64,000 nt of DNA from Deltaproteobacteria bacterium (GTDB lineage Bacteria > Myxococcota > Myxococcia > Myxococcales > Anaeromyxobacteraceae): the NCBI GenBank assembly GCA_016214955.1, contig JACRMN010000023.1:336501-400500 (forward strand), read 5' to 3'. The position numbers were made by a program, and so were the translations under genes. The notes below the pieces were generated by a model. It was not told the DNA's origin. It saw only the letters and a list, made by a program, of their open reading frames with translations, and did not search any database. Position 1 is the stretch's first letter. The number at the start of each line of letters is the position of its first letter. Positions 46,538-54,598 of this stretch are shown in pieces.

Positions 46538-47319
46538 CGGGCCTCCGCGGGCGGCGGCGCCGCCGTGCCCAGCAGCAGGTCGAGGTCGAGCAGGATGACG
46601 AGCCGCTCCCCCTCGCGCCCGATGCCGACGATGGCCTCGGTGCCGGCGCCGCCGATGCCCGGGGGCCGCGGCTCCACGGCGCCGGGCGGCAGCCGCACCA
46701 CGTGGGAGACGGCGTCCACCAGCAGGCCGGCGGGGCCGCGCGCCGACTCGCAGACCACGATGCGGGTGCGGGCGCCGGGCGCCTGGGGCGGCAGCGAGAG
46801 GCGGCGCCGCGGGTCGAACACCGGCACCACCTCGCCGCGCAGGGTCACCACCCCGACGACGTGCTCCGGCGCCCGGGGCACCTCGGCAATGGGGGGCGGC
46901 TTCACGATCTCCCGCACCCGCCCGATGGCCAGGCCGTACTCCTCGCCGGCGAGCAGGAAGGTCACGTACTCCCGGAGCGCCTGGCCCGGACCCCCGCCGG
47001 CACCGGCACCGGGCGCGGTCCCTCCCAGGTCGGGGATGGGCGGCGCCTCCTCGTCCTCGCGCCAGAAGAAGGCCTCCAGCGGGTCCGCGGGCGCAGCCGC
47101 CGGGGGCGCCGCGGCAGGCGGCGGTGGCTCGGGCGCGGGGGCGAGCGCGGGCCGGGCGGCCTCGGCGCGGAGCGCCTGCTCGATGGGGGGTTCCGGGACC
47201 GGAGGGGCCGGCGGCACCGGGGCCTCGGCCGGGCGCGGGTGTGGAGCGGCGGCGGCCTCGCGGCGGGCCTGCGCCTCGGCGCGCTCCCGCGCCTTCCTGC
47301 GGATGGAGAGGAAGTCCAT
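46534..47319 (-). CDS. CheW-domain protein with Pro/Ala-rich N-terminal extension
   Basis: 261 residues. The first 110 are Pro/Ala-rich and likely disordered after a basic MDFLSIRRKARERAEAQARR opening. A CheW domain covers about 112-255: YVTFLLAGEEYGLAIGRVREIV, VVGVVTLRGEVVPVFDPRRRL and GLLVDAVSHVVRLPPG, ending LVILLDLDLLLG. The extension could bind a partner or scaffold. It is the second CheW of the operon and may serve a different receptor set or the ExeA-like ATPase encoded next to it. Confidence 0.85.
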   Translation of the reverse strand: MDFLSIRRKARERAEAQARREAAAAPHPRPAEAPVPPAPPVPEPPIEQALRAEAARPALAPAPEPPPPAAAPPAAAPADPLEAFFWREDEEAPPIPDLGGTAPGAGAGGGPGQALREYVTFLLAGEEYGLAIGRVREIVKPPPIAEVPRAPEHVVGVVTLRGEVVPVFDPRRRLSLPPQAPGARTRIVVCESARGPAGLLVDAVSHVVRLPPGAVEPRPPGIGGAGTEAIVGIGREGERLVILLDLDLLLGTAAPPPAEAR

Positions 47320-47343
47320 CGCCGGCCCGAGTCTACCGCGCTT

Positions 47344-48156
47344 TCAGCGGGCTCCCAGATAGGCGTCCATGTCGGAGAGCGCCGCCTCCACCACCTCGGC
47401 GCCCAGCACCTGCAGGTCGCGGGAGAAGCCTTCCAGCAGCGCGTTGGCGGCGACCCGGTTGATCCGGCGCGGGATCCCCCCGGCGGCGCGGTGGATGGCG
47501 GCCACGGCCTCGGGCGCGAAGAGAGGCGCCTCGCGCCCGGCCACCCGCAGCCGGTGCTCCAGGTAGCGACCGGCCTCGGCCTCGTCGAGCGGCCCGACGT
47601 GGTAGGCCACCCCCACCCGCTGGGCGAAGGCCTCCCCTCCCCGCTCCCGCACCCGCCGGCGCAGCTCGGGCTGGCCGAGGAGCAGCAGGCCCACGAGGCC
47701 CCGGTCGTCGAGGGTGAGGTTGGTGAGCAGCCGCAGCTCGTCGAAGGCCGCGCGCCCGCCCAGGAGCTGGGCCTCGTCGATCAGCACCACCGGGAAGAGC
47801 CCCTGCTCGTCGAGCGCGGCGGCGTGCTCCGCCAGGGCGGCGTAGACGTCGGCCTTGCGCCGGCGCTCCGGCAGCCCGAAGCCCTGGGCGATGGCGGCCA
47901 GGAGCTGGGCCGGTGGCAGCGCCGGGTTCACCACCAGCGAGAACCGGCAGCGCTCGGCGAACTGGTCCACCAGGGCCCGGCACAGGGTCGTCTTGCCGGC
48001 CCCGACCTCGCCGGTGAGCACGGCCAGCTCCCGTTCCTCCAGGGCGTGGGAGAGGCGGGCCAGGGCCTCGGCGTGCTGGCGCGACGGGAACAGGAAGGCC
48101 GGGTCGGGCGACGTGGAGAAAGGCTTCCGGGCCAGGCCGTAGTGCTCGAGGTACAT
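47344..48156 (-). CDS. ExeA/GspA-like AAA+ ATPase
   Basis: 270 residues. Walker A is GEVGAGKTT (within LAVLTGEVGAGKTTLCRAL, about 49-57) and Walker B VVLIDEAQLL. The opening YLEHYGLARKPFSTSPDPAFLF is the hallmark of the ExeA family, whose members help place type II secretion pores or other envelope machines through the wall. Only the ATPase part is present; the membrane and peptidoglycan-binding C-terminus of full ExeA is absent. It sits between cheA (5-bp gap) and cheW, an unusual place. Confidence 0.82.
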   Translation of the reverse strand: MYLEHYGLARKPFSTSPDPAFLFPSRQHAEALARLSHALEERELAVLTGEVGAGKTTLCRALVDQFAERCRFSLVVNPALPPAQLLAAIAQGFGLPERRRKADVYAALAEHAAALDEQGLFPVVLIDEAQLLGGRAAFDELRLLTNLTLDDRGLVGLLLLGQPELRRRVRERGGEAFAQRVGVAYHVGPLDEAEAGRYLEHRLRVAGREAPLFAPEAVAAIHRAAGGIPRRINRVAANALLEGFSRDLQVLGAEVVEAALSDMDAYLGAR

Positions 48157-48161
48157 GGGGG

Positions 48162-50309
48162 CTAGCCGGCCGCCTCGGCCACGTCTCCCTCCATGACCTC
48201 CTCGATGATGGCGCCGACGTCGGCCACCAGCACCGTGCGCCGCCCGCCCAGGTCGGTGGCCCCGGCGATGCCCTTGATGGACCCGAGGGCCGAGCCCAGC
48301 GGCTTCACCACCACGTCCTGCTGCCCCTCCAGCCGGTCGACCACCACCCCGAGCCGCTGCTGGGCCAGGCCGGTGACCACCACGAAGGCGGGGCCGGGCG
48401 GCGGCGGCGGCAGGCCGAAGAAGCGATCCAGCCGCACCAGCGGCAGGGTGGCGCCGCGCAGCGAGATCACCTCGCGCGACTCGATGGTGCGGATCTCGGG
48501 GGGGCGGAGCTCCAGGATCTCGAGGACGCTGGAGAGGGGCAGCGCGTAGCTGCGGCCCGACACCTGGACCACCAGCGCCCGCACGATGGCCAGGGTGGTG
48601 GGCAGGGTGAGCACGAAGCGGGTGCCGCGGCCTCGCTCGGTCTGCAGGTCGATGATGCCCGAGAGGTTGGCGACGTTGTGCTTCACCACGTCCATCCCCA
48701 CGCCGCGGCCGGAGATGGGAGTCACCTGGCGGGCGGTGGAGAAGCCGGGGGTGAAGACCAGGCCCAGGGCGTCGCGGCGCGAGAGCTGGGCGGCCTCGCC
48801 GGCGTCGAGCAGGCCCCGCTCCACCGCCACCTCGCGCACCCGCCGGTCGTCGATGCCGGCGCCGTCGTCCTCCACCTCGATCTGCACGTGGCTGCCGCGC
48901 TGACGGGCACGCAGCCGCACCTGCCCGGCAACCGGCTTGCCGGCCCGGACCCGCTCCTCGGGGCGCTCCACGCCGTGGTCGATGGAGTTGCGGATGAGGT
49001 GCATCAGCGGGTCGGAGAGCTCCTCGACGATGAGCTTGTCGAGCTCCACCTCGCCGCCCTCGACCCGGAAGTCGATCTCCTTCTGCAGGTCCCGGGTGAG
49101 CTTGCGCACCATGCGCGCCAGCTTGTCGAAGATCTGCTCCAGCGGCACCATCCGGACCTCGAGGATGCCGCCCTGCAGCTCGCCGATGCGCCGCTCCAGG
49201 CCGCGGGTCTCGCGCACCAGCTCGAGCCCGAGCCGGGCCGGCTCATCGCCGGCCTGGAGCCGCTCGGCGATGCGGGCCACGTTGAGGCGCAGGAGGCCCA
49301 GCTCGCTGACCGTGTGCATGAGCCGGTCGAGCTTGCGGATGTCGACTCGCACCGCCTGGGAGAGCGAGCGCAGCGACATCGGCTCGGCCTCGGGACGGCC
49401 TGCCGGGCCGGCCGCCGGCGGCGCTCCGGCGGACGCGAGCGCCGCGTCGGGCGCGGGCGGCTGCGGCGGCAGCGGGGGCAGCGCCGGGAGGGCGGCCGCC
49501 GGGGGGACGAGAGCCTGCGCGGGCGGGGCAGCGGCCTCGCGCGCCGCCGGCCGCACCGCTCGCCGGGCGAGGGCCTCCACCTCGGCCGGGCTGCCGGCCG
49601 CGGCGGCCACCTGGGCGAGCGGCTCGGCGCTGGCCACCAGCAGGTCGAAGGTGATGGTCAGCGGCTCGGACGGGTCGGAAGAGGGCAGCGCGCAGATCAC
49701 CTCGCCCCGCTCCTTGAGGCGGCCCTTCAGTCCCTCCAGCGCTGCGTCGAAGCTGGTGAGGCCGAAGGACGCCCGCACCCGGTACAGGTAGCGCCCCTTC
49801 TCGACGGCGGCCCGGAGCCGGTGCTCCTCGTACTCGGTGAGCACCTGCAGCGTGCTCTCGGCGAGGTCCAGGTCGGCCAGCGGATCCAGCCCGCGGGGCG
49901 CCCCGGCCTCGCTCCTGGCCCGGAGCCGCTCGGCCAGGCCGGCGGCCGCCTCGGCGGTGGCCGGGGCCGACTGTTTCGCCTCCTCGGCGACGATGCGAGC
50001 CAGGAGATCGGGAGCGGAAAGCAGCAGGTCGAGCGTGGCGGCGTCGAGCGGCTGGCGGCCCATGCGCACGTCGTCGAGCCGGTCCTCGAGCGCGTGCGCC
50101 AGCCGCGCCATCCGGTCGACGCCGAACATCGACGCCAGCCCCTTGAGCGAGTGGGCAGCGCGGAAGACGGCGTTGAGGACGTCGGGGTCGGCCTCGGCGC
50201 CCCGCCGGGCCTCATCCAGGCGCAGCAGGTCGGCGTCGAGCGCCTCCACCGTCTCCTGGGCCTCGGAGACGAACTCGGCCAGGCCCTTCTGCGATGGGTG
50301 GTCGCCCAT
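48162..50309 (-). CDS. cheA: Chemotaxis-type histidine kinase CheA
   Basis: 715 residues. The P1 Hpt domain has the phosphorylated His53 in AAHSLKGLASMFG. A P2-like region (about 145-225, LYRVRASFGLTSFDAAL) and a Pro/Ala linker follow. The P3 dimerisation helices (VDIRKLDRLMHTVSELGLLR) lead to the P4 ATPase with N box LMHLIRNSIDHGVE, G1 VEDDGAGID and G2 SGRGVGMDVV. The P5 CheW-like domain ends the protein. ATG at 50309. First gene of the operon cheA, exeA-like, cheW, cheW, cheY. No CheR, CheB or receptor gene accompanies it. Confidence 0.93.
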   Translation of the reverse strand: MGDHPSQKGLAEFVSEAQETVEALDADLLRLDEARRGAEADPDVLNAVFRAAHSLKGLASMFGVDRMARLAHALEDRLDDVRMGRQPLDAATLDLLLSAPDLLARIVAEEAKQSAPATAEAAAGLAERLRARSEAGAPRGLDPLADLDLAESTLQVLTEYEEHRLRAAVEKGRYLYRVRASFGLTSFDAALEGLKGRLKERGEVICALPSSDPSEPLTITFDLLVASAEPLAQVAAAAGSPAEVEALARRAVRPAAREAAAPPAQALVPPAAALPALPPLPPQPPAPDAALASAGAPPAAGPAGRPEAEPMSLRSLSQAVRVDIRKLDRLMHTVSELGLLRLNVARIAERLQAGDEPARLGLELVRETRGLERRIGELQGGILEVRMVPLEQIFDKLARMVRKLTRDLQKEIDFRVEGGEVELDKLIVEELSDPLMHLIRNSIDHGVERPEERVRAGKPVAGQVRLRARQRGSHVQIEVEDDGAGIDDRRVREVAVERGLLDAGEAAQLSRRDALGLVFTPGFSTARQVTPISGRGVGMDVVKHNVANLSGIIDLQTERGRGTRFVLTLPTTLAIVRALVVQVSGRSYALPLSSVLEILELRPPEIRTIESREVISLRGATLPLVRLDRFFGLPPPPPGPAFVVVTGLAQQRLGVVVDRLEGQQDVVVKPLGSALGSIKGIAGATDLGGRRTVLVADVGAIIEEVMEGDVAEAAG

Positions 50310-50351
50310 GGGAGCCGCCCGTCCTCCGAAAAGCCCAGGGAAGAGGGCGAC

Positions 50352-50918
50352 TTATCGTACCACTGCGGCAGCACCCGGCAAGGACCGGGGCCGGGGCGCC
50401 AGCGGCGCCAGCTCCACCTCGGCCGAGAGCTCCCCGCGGGCCGCCGCCAGCTCCCGGCGCAGCGCCGCCGCCTCGCCGAAGATCACCTGCCGCTCGGTGG
50501 CGAAGCGTAGCGCCGCCTCGAGCCAGAGCCGCGCCGCCTGCTCGCGGGCGAGGCCGGGGCCGAACGGCGGCAGGGAGGTGATCTGGCTGCGGCTGCCGGC
50601 GCGCAGCAGGGCATCGAGGGCCCGGTAGGCGACGGCTCGGTAGGCGGCCTCGTCGCCGGGCGGCTCGGCCACCCCGAAGCAGAAGACCCGCGGCGCGCCC
50701 AGCCGGCCCTGGGTGGGCACGAGGAGCTGCTCCCCGGCGCCGCCACCGTAGGTGCCGGCCCGGAGGGCCCGCGACAGTGCCCCGGCCAGCCGCCAGTCCA
50801 CCAGCCCGGGCAGCCCCTGCAGCGGACGCTCCGGGCCGACGAAGAGGGCCACGGCGTCGGCGCCGGCGGCGTCCAGGCTGGCGAGCGTGAGCTCGGCCAC
50901 CTCGAGGCGCAGGGCCAT
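50352..50918 (-). CDS. Stand-alone leucyl-aminopeptidase N-terminal-like domain protein
   Basis: 188 residues resembling only the macro-like N-terminal domain of M17 aminopeptidases (FVGPERPLQGLPGLVDWRLAGAL, GGAGEQLLVPTQGRLGAPRVFCFGV). The catalytic C-terminal domain with its two-zinc site is absent, so peptidase activity is not expected. A binding or regulatory role is inferred. ATG at 50918 directly abuts the nusB stop. The C-terminal 40 residues are Ala/Leu/Arg-rich and may be helical. Confidence 0.6.
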   Translation of the reverse strand: MALRLEVAELTLASLDAAGADAVALFVGPERPLQGLPGLVDWRLAGALSRALRAGTYGGGAGEQLLVPTQGRLGAPRVFCFGVAEPPGDEAAYRAVAYRALDALLRAGSRSQITSLPPFGPGLAREQAARLWLEAALRFATERQVIFGEAAALRRELAAARGELSAEVELAPLAPRPRSLPGAAAVVR

Positions 50919-51347
50919 CTAGCCGCCGGCCCGCGGCGGCAGCCCGGCCGCCAGCTGATCGAGGACGCCGTTGACGAAGGCGCCCGAGCCCTCGGCCCCG
51001 TACTTCTTGGCGAGCTCGATGGCCTCGTTGATGACCACCTTCACCGGGACGTCGGTGCGGTGGCGCAACTCGTAGACCGCCAGGCGCAGCACGTTGCGGT
51101 CCACCTTGGCCATGCGGTCCAGCCGCCAGTTGGCGCTGGCCGCCTCGATGGCGTCGTCCACCTCGCGCCGGTGAGCCGCCACGCCGCGCACCAGCTCCTC
51201 GGCCATCTCGCGCACCTCGCGCTCCACCGGCTCGAAGTTGCGCCAGAAGCGGGCCAGGGCCTCGTCCAGCCCCTCGGCGGCCACGTCCAGCTGGTAGAGC
51301 GCCTGGACGGCGCGCTCCCGGGCCTTGGTTCGCTTCTGGTGGCCCAT
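50919..51347 (-). CDS. nusB: Transcription antitermination factor NusB
   Basis: 142-residue all-helical RNA-binding factor that joins S10 at boxA to support rRNA antitermination. The conserved pattern is clear: [18 protein letters not shown] at the N-terminus, [17 protein letters not shown] and [31 protein letters not shown] at the C-terminus. ATG at 51347 follows the ribH stop after 3 bp, the common ribH-nusB arrangement. Confidence 0.95.
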   Translation of the reverse strand: MGHQKRTKARERAVQALYQLDVAAEGLDEALARFWRNFEPVEREVREMAEELVRGVAAHRREVDDAIEAASANWRLDRMAKVDRNVLRLAVYELRHRTDVPVKVVINEAIELAKKYGAEGSGAFVNGVLDQLAAGLPPRAGG

Positions 51348-51350
51348 CGT

Positions 51351-51830
51351 CTACTTCCGCTTCCCGGGCCGGAGGGCGCGGAAGACGCTGGCCTGCTCGA
51401 TGGCGGCCAGCGCCGCCTCGGCGCCCTTGTTGCCGCCCTTCATCCCGGCCCGCTCCAGCGCCTGCTCCATGGTGTCGCAGGTGAGGATGCCCATGGAGAC
51501 GGCGCACTCCGCCGAGAGCGCCACCTGGGCCACGCCCTTCACCGCCTCGCCGGCGACGTAGTCGAAGTGCGGGGTGCCGCCGCGGATCACCGCGCCCAGG
51601 GCCAGCACCGCGTCGTGCTTGCCGGTGGCCGCCACCCGCTGCAGCAGCGCCGGCAGCTCGAAGGTGCCGGCGCAGCGGTAGACGGTCAGGTCCTTTTCCT
51701 CGGCGCCATGGCGCCGCAGGGTGTCCGCCGCCCCGAGCAGCAGCTGCTCGGTGACCAGGGCGTTGAAGCGCGACACCACCAGCCCGAAACGAAGCCCGGT
51801 GGCGACCAGCATCCCCTCGTGCACGTTCAT
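51351..51830 (-). CDS. ribH: 6,7-dimethyl-8-ribityllumazine synthase
   Basis: 159-residue enzyme condensing the ribityl-aminouracil with 3,4-dihydroxybutanone 4-phosphate. Substrate sites: [34 protein letters not shown] and [20 protein letters not shown] (catalytic His in HFDYV). ATG at 51830 overlaps the ribBA stop as ATGA, with a GGAGGAAGG ribosome site. The final LRPGKRK gives a basic tail. Confidence 0.96.
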   Translation of the reverse strand: MNVHEGMLVATGLRFGLVVSRFNALVTEQLLLGAADTLRRHGAEEKDLTVYRCAGTFELPALLQRVAATGKHDAVLALGAVIRGGTPHFDYVAGEAVKGVAQVALSAECAVSMGILTCDTMEQALERAGMKGGNKGAEAALAAIEQASVFRALRPGKRK

Positions 51831-53110
51831 GCCTTCCTCCCCTTGCGCGTCCGGGCCCGGCTGCGCGCGCTCTTCTGCGGCACCAGGGTGAGCAGGTGTC
51901 CCAGCTTGTCCCGCTTGGTCTGCAGGTAGGCGCGGTTGCGGAGCGTGGGCGGGGTCTCGATGGGCACGCGCTCCACCACCTCCAGGCCGTACCCCTCCAG
52001 CCCGACGATCTTCTTCGGGTTGTTGGTGAGCAGCCGCATCTTGCGCACCCCCAGATCGCGGAGGATCTGGGCGCCGATGCCGTAGTCGCGCAGGTCGGGC
52101 TTGAAGCCCAGCTTGACGTTGGCCTCGGCGGTGTCGAAGCCCTGGTCCTGGAGGTTGTAGGCCCGCAGCTTGTTGACGAGCCCGATGCCGCGCCCCTCCT
52201 GGTCGAGGTAGAGGAGCACGCCCTTGCCGGCCTTCTCGATCTGGTGCAGGGCGGCGTGGAGCTGCGGGCCGCAGTCGCAGCGCTCCGAGCCGAAGACGTC
52301 GCCGGTGAGGCACTTGGAGTGCACCCGGGCCATCACCGGCTCGTCCTCCTTCCAGCGTCCCTTCACCAGGGCCACGTGCTGGAACTGGTCGATGTCGTTC
52401 TCGTAGGCCACGGCGGTGAAGCCGCCGTAGACGGTGGGCAGCGGGGCCGAGGCGGCCCGGCGCACCAGCGTGTCCTTCATCATCCGGTAGGCGATGAGGT
52501 CGGCCACCGAGACGATGGGCAGGCCGAACTGGGAGGAGAGCTTCTCCAGCTCCGGCATGCGGGCCATGGTGCCGTCGTCGTTCATCACCTCGCAGATGAC
52601 GCCGGCGGGCTTGAGCCCGGCCAGCCGCGCCAGGTCCACCGAGCCCTCGGTCTGGCCGGCGCGCACCAGCACGCCGCCGGGCCGGGCCCTCAGCGGGAAG
52701 ACGTGGCCGGGCCGGGCCAGGTCCTCGGGGCGGCAGTCGTCGCGCACCGCGGTGAGGATGGTGTGGGCGCGGTCGCGGGCGCTGATGCCGGTGGTGACGC
52801 CCTTGGCGGCCTCGATGGAGATGGTGAAGGCGGTGCCGAAGCTGGAGGTGTTGTGGGTGTCGTCCACCATCAGCGGCAGCCGCAGCGCCTTGACCTTGTC
52901 CTCGGCGAGCGCCAGGCAGACGAGGCCGCGGCCGTGCTTGGCCATGAAGTTGACGGCCTCGGGGGTCACCTTCTCGGCGGCGACGCACAGATCGCCCTCG
53001 TTCTCCCGGTCCTCGTCGTCGACCAGGATCACCATCTTGCCCTTCCTGAGGTGGGCCAGGGCGCGCTCGACGTTCTCGACCGCGTGATCCGAGTGCTTCA
53101 GCTTCTTCAT
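51827..53110 (-). CDS. ribBA: Bifunctional RibBA: dihydroxybutanone phosphate synthase / GTP cyclohydrolase II
   Basis: 427 residues. The N-terminal RibB half (to about 205) has the acidic loop [12 protein letters not shown] and the ribulose-phosphate motif RPGHVFPL. The C-terminal RibA half carries the zinc cysteines in [18 protein letters not shown] and the GTP site [11 protein letters not shown]. Both active sites look intact, giving the two entry substrates of riboflavin synthesis. A basic tail ([13 protein letters not shown]) ends the protein. ATG at 53110 overlaps the ribE stop (ATGA). Confidence 0.96.
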   Translation of the reverse strand: MKKLKHSDHAVENVERALAHLRKGKMVILVDDEDRENEGDLCVAAEKVTPEAVNFMAKHGRGLVCLALAEDKVKALRLPLMVDDTHNTSSFGTAFTISIEAAKGVTTGISARDRAHTILTAVRDDCRPEDLARPGHVFPLRARPGGVLVRAGQTEGSVDLARLAGLKPAGVICEVMNDDGTMARMPELEKLSSQFGLPIVSVADLIAYRMMKDTLVRRAASAPLPTVYGGFTAVAYENDIDQFQHVALVKGRWKEDEPVMARVHSKCLTGDVFGSERCDCGPQLHAALHQIEKAGKGVLLYLDQEGRGIGLVNKLRAYNLQDQGFDTAEANVKLGFKPDLRDYGIGAQILRDLGVRKMRLLTNNPKKIVGLEGYGLEVVERVPIETPPTLRNRAYLQTKRDKLGHLLTLVPQKSARSRARTRKGRKA

Positions 53111-53763
53111 CCGGCCCTCCCGCCGTAGCCCCAGGCCTCGAGCCGGCCGGCGTCCAGTCCGCCGGCCGAGATGCCGAACTCCGCCAGGCGCAGGACGTGG
53201 CGGGCCACCACGTCGGCCTCGAGGTTGACCCGCGTCCCCGGCGCCGCCGACCCGAGCGTGGTCCGGGCCAGGGTCTCGGGGATGAGCGCCACCTCGAAGC
53301 GGTCGCGCCCGGCGCGGGCCACCGTCAGGGAGACGCCGTCCACCGCGACCGAGCCCTTCTCCGCCACCAGCGGGGCGATGGCCTCGGGCAGGGAGATGGT
53401 GAGCCGGGCGCCCTGCCCCTCCGGCGCGCGCGCCAGGACCTCGCCCACCGCGTCCACGTGGCCGGCCACCAGGTGGCCGCCGAGGCGGTCGGAGAGCCGC
53501 AGCGCCCGCTCCAGGTTGACCGCCGTCCCCGGCCGCCAGCTCCCGAGGGTGGTGCGGGCCAGCGTCTCGGGCACGGCGTCGAAGGAGACCAGCCCCTGGC
53601 CTCGCTCGGTGACGGTGAGGCAGGCGCCGGAGCAGCAGATGCTCTCGCCCAGCTCCAGCTCCTCGGCGGGAAGCACAGTGGGACGCAGCGTCAGGCGAGC
53701 GCCACCCTGGCGGGGCGACACGCGCTCGACCAGCCCCCGATCGCTCACGAGCCCGGTGAACAT
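53107..53763 (-). CDS. ribE: Riboflavin synthase, alpha chain
   Basis: 218 residues. It converts two lumazines into riboflavin plus the pyrimidine precursor. Two internal lumazine-binding repeats are visible: [15 protein letters not shown] and [19 protein letters not shown] with their duplicated LARTTLGS segments. ATG at 53763 gives the invariant MFTG start; an ATG four codons earlier is rejected. It heads ribE-ribBA-ribH-nusB. ribD lies 2.2 kb upstream, beyond two unrelated genes. Confidence 0.94.
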   Translation of the reverse strand: MFTGLVSDRGLVERVSPRQGGARLTLRPTVLPAEELELGESICCSGACLTVTERGQGLVSFDAVPETLARTTLGSWRPGTAVNLERALRLSDRLGGHLVAGHVDAVGEVLARAPEGQGARLTISLPEAIAPLVAEKGSVAVDGVSLTVARAGRDRFEVALIPETLARTTLGSAAPGTRVNLEADVVARHVLRLAEFGISAGGLDAGRLEAWGYGGRAG

Positions 53764-53826
53764 GGACGGGCGCATCCTAGATCCGGGGCCGGGGAATCGC
53801 CAGCCCGCACGCGCCTTTCGGCAACG

Positions 53827-54492
53827 TCAGCGCCCGGGTCCGGCCGCCATGAGCAGCCGCAGCGCCGTCACCAGCGCCGCGAGGAAGAGCCGGTCGGCCC
53901 TGGCCTCCGCCACCGGCCGCCCGAACTGGGCCACCCAGGCCCGCCTGCCGATGGCCCAGCCGTGGGTCGCCGCCAGGGCCAGCAGCGCCACCGCCTCGAT
54001 GCGCTGGCGGGGCGGCACCTCGGCGGCGGGCAGCGTCCGGCGGAAGGCGTCCCGGAGCGCGTCCACCACCCGGCCCAGCCCGCCGGAGGCGCGCCGGGGC
54101 CCGCGGCGCCTCAGCTCGGTCCAGGCGAAGAGCCGGGCCCGGCGGGGGTCGGTGGCCGAGGCCAGCAGCGCCGAGAGCAGCGCCCCGGCGTCGGGCGCGG
54201 TGCGGGCGGCGGCCATCCGTTCCTCGAAGGCGCGGCGGGTGGCGGCGTCCTGGCGCCGGATCACCTCCTGCGCCAGGCCGGCGTAGGTGCCGAAGTAGTG
54301 GGTCACCAGGCCCGGGGTCACCCCCACCGCCTCGGCCACGTCGCGAAGGGTGACGGCGTCGGGCCCGCGGGCCGCCATGAGGGCCTCGGCGGCGTCGAGC
54401 AGGAGCCGCCGGGCCTCCTCCGGCGAGCGGCGGCGCCGCCTTCGCGCCGCGCGCCTCGCGGACTGGCCTCGCCCCCTGGTCCTTTCCGGCAT
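53827..54492 (-). CDS. TetR-family transcriptional regulator
   Basis: 221 residues. A very basic head (RGRGQSARRAARRRRRRSP) is followed by the TetR helix-turn-helix (about 25-72: LLLDAAEALMAARGPDAVTL, VAEAVGVTPGLVTHYFGTYA). The C-terminal helical ligand domain is not assignable. It is transcribed divergently from the glycosyltransferase gene across 106 bp containing a TetR-like operator, so it probably represses that gene and itself. The ligand is unknown. Together the two genes interrupt the rib cluster. Confidence 0.85.
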   Translation of the reverse strand: MPERTRGRGQSARRAARRRRRRSPEEARRLLLDAAEALMAARGPDAVTLRDVAEAVGVTPGLVTHYFGTYAGLAQEVIRRQDAATRRAFEERMAAARTAPDAGALLSALLASATDPRRARLFAWTELRRRGPRRASGGLGRVVDALRDAFRRTLPAAEVPPRQRIEAVALLALAATHGWAIGRRAWVAQFGRPVAEARADRLFLAALVTALRLLMAAGPGR

Positions 54493-54562
54493 GGGCGCTG
54501 CTCCTCTCCGGGCGGCTCCTTCCGGGCGGCTCCCGCCGGGGCCTACCGCCGGCCCGCTCCAC

Positions 54563-54582
54563 TATTATCGAAGGCGACAATA
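54563..54582. promoter_or_regulatory. Candidate TetR-family operator
   Basis: Inverted repeat TATTATCG-AAGG-CGACAATA, 8-4-8 with one mismatch between arms. It lies in the divergent gap between the TetR and glycosyltransferase genes. The left arm contains TATTAT on the plus strand and GATAAT on the minus strand, each one change from a -10 consensus, so bound repressor could cover both promoters. Confidence 0.6.
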
Positions 54583-54598
54583 ACCGCGGAGCCCGCCC

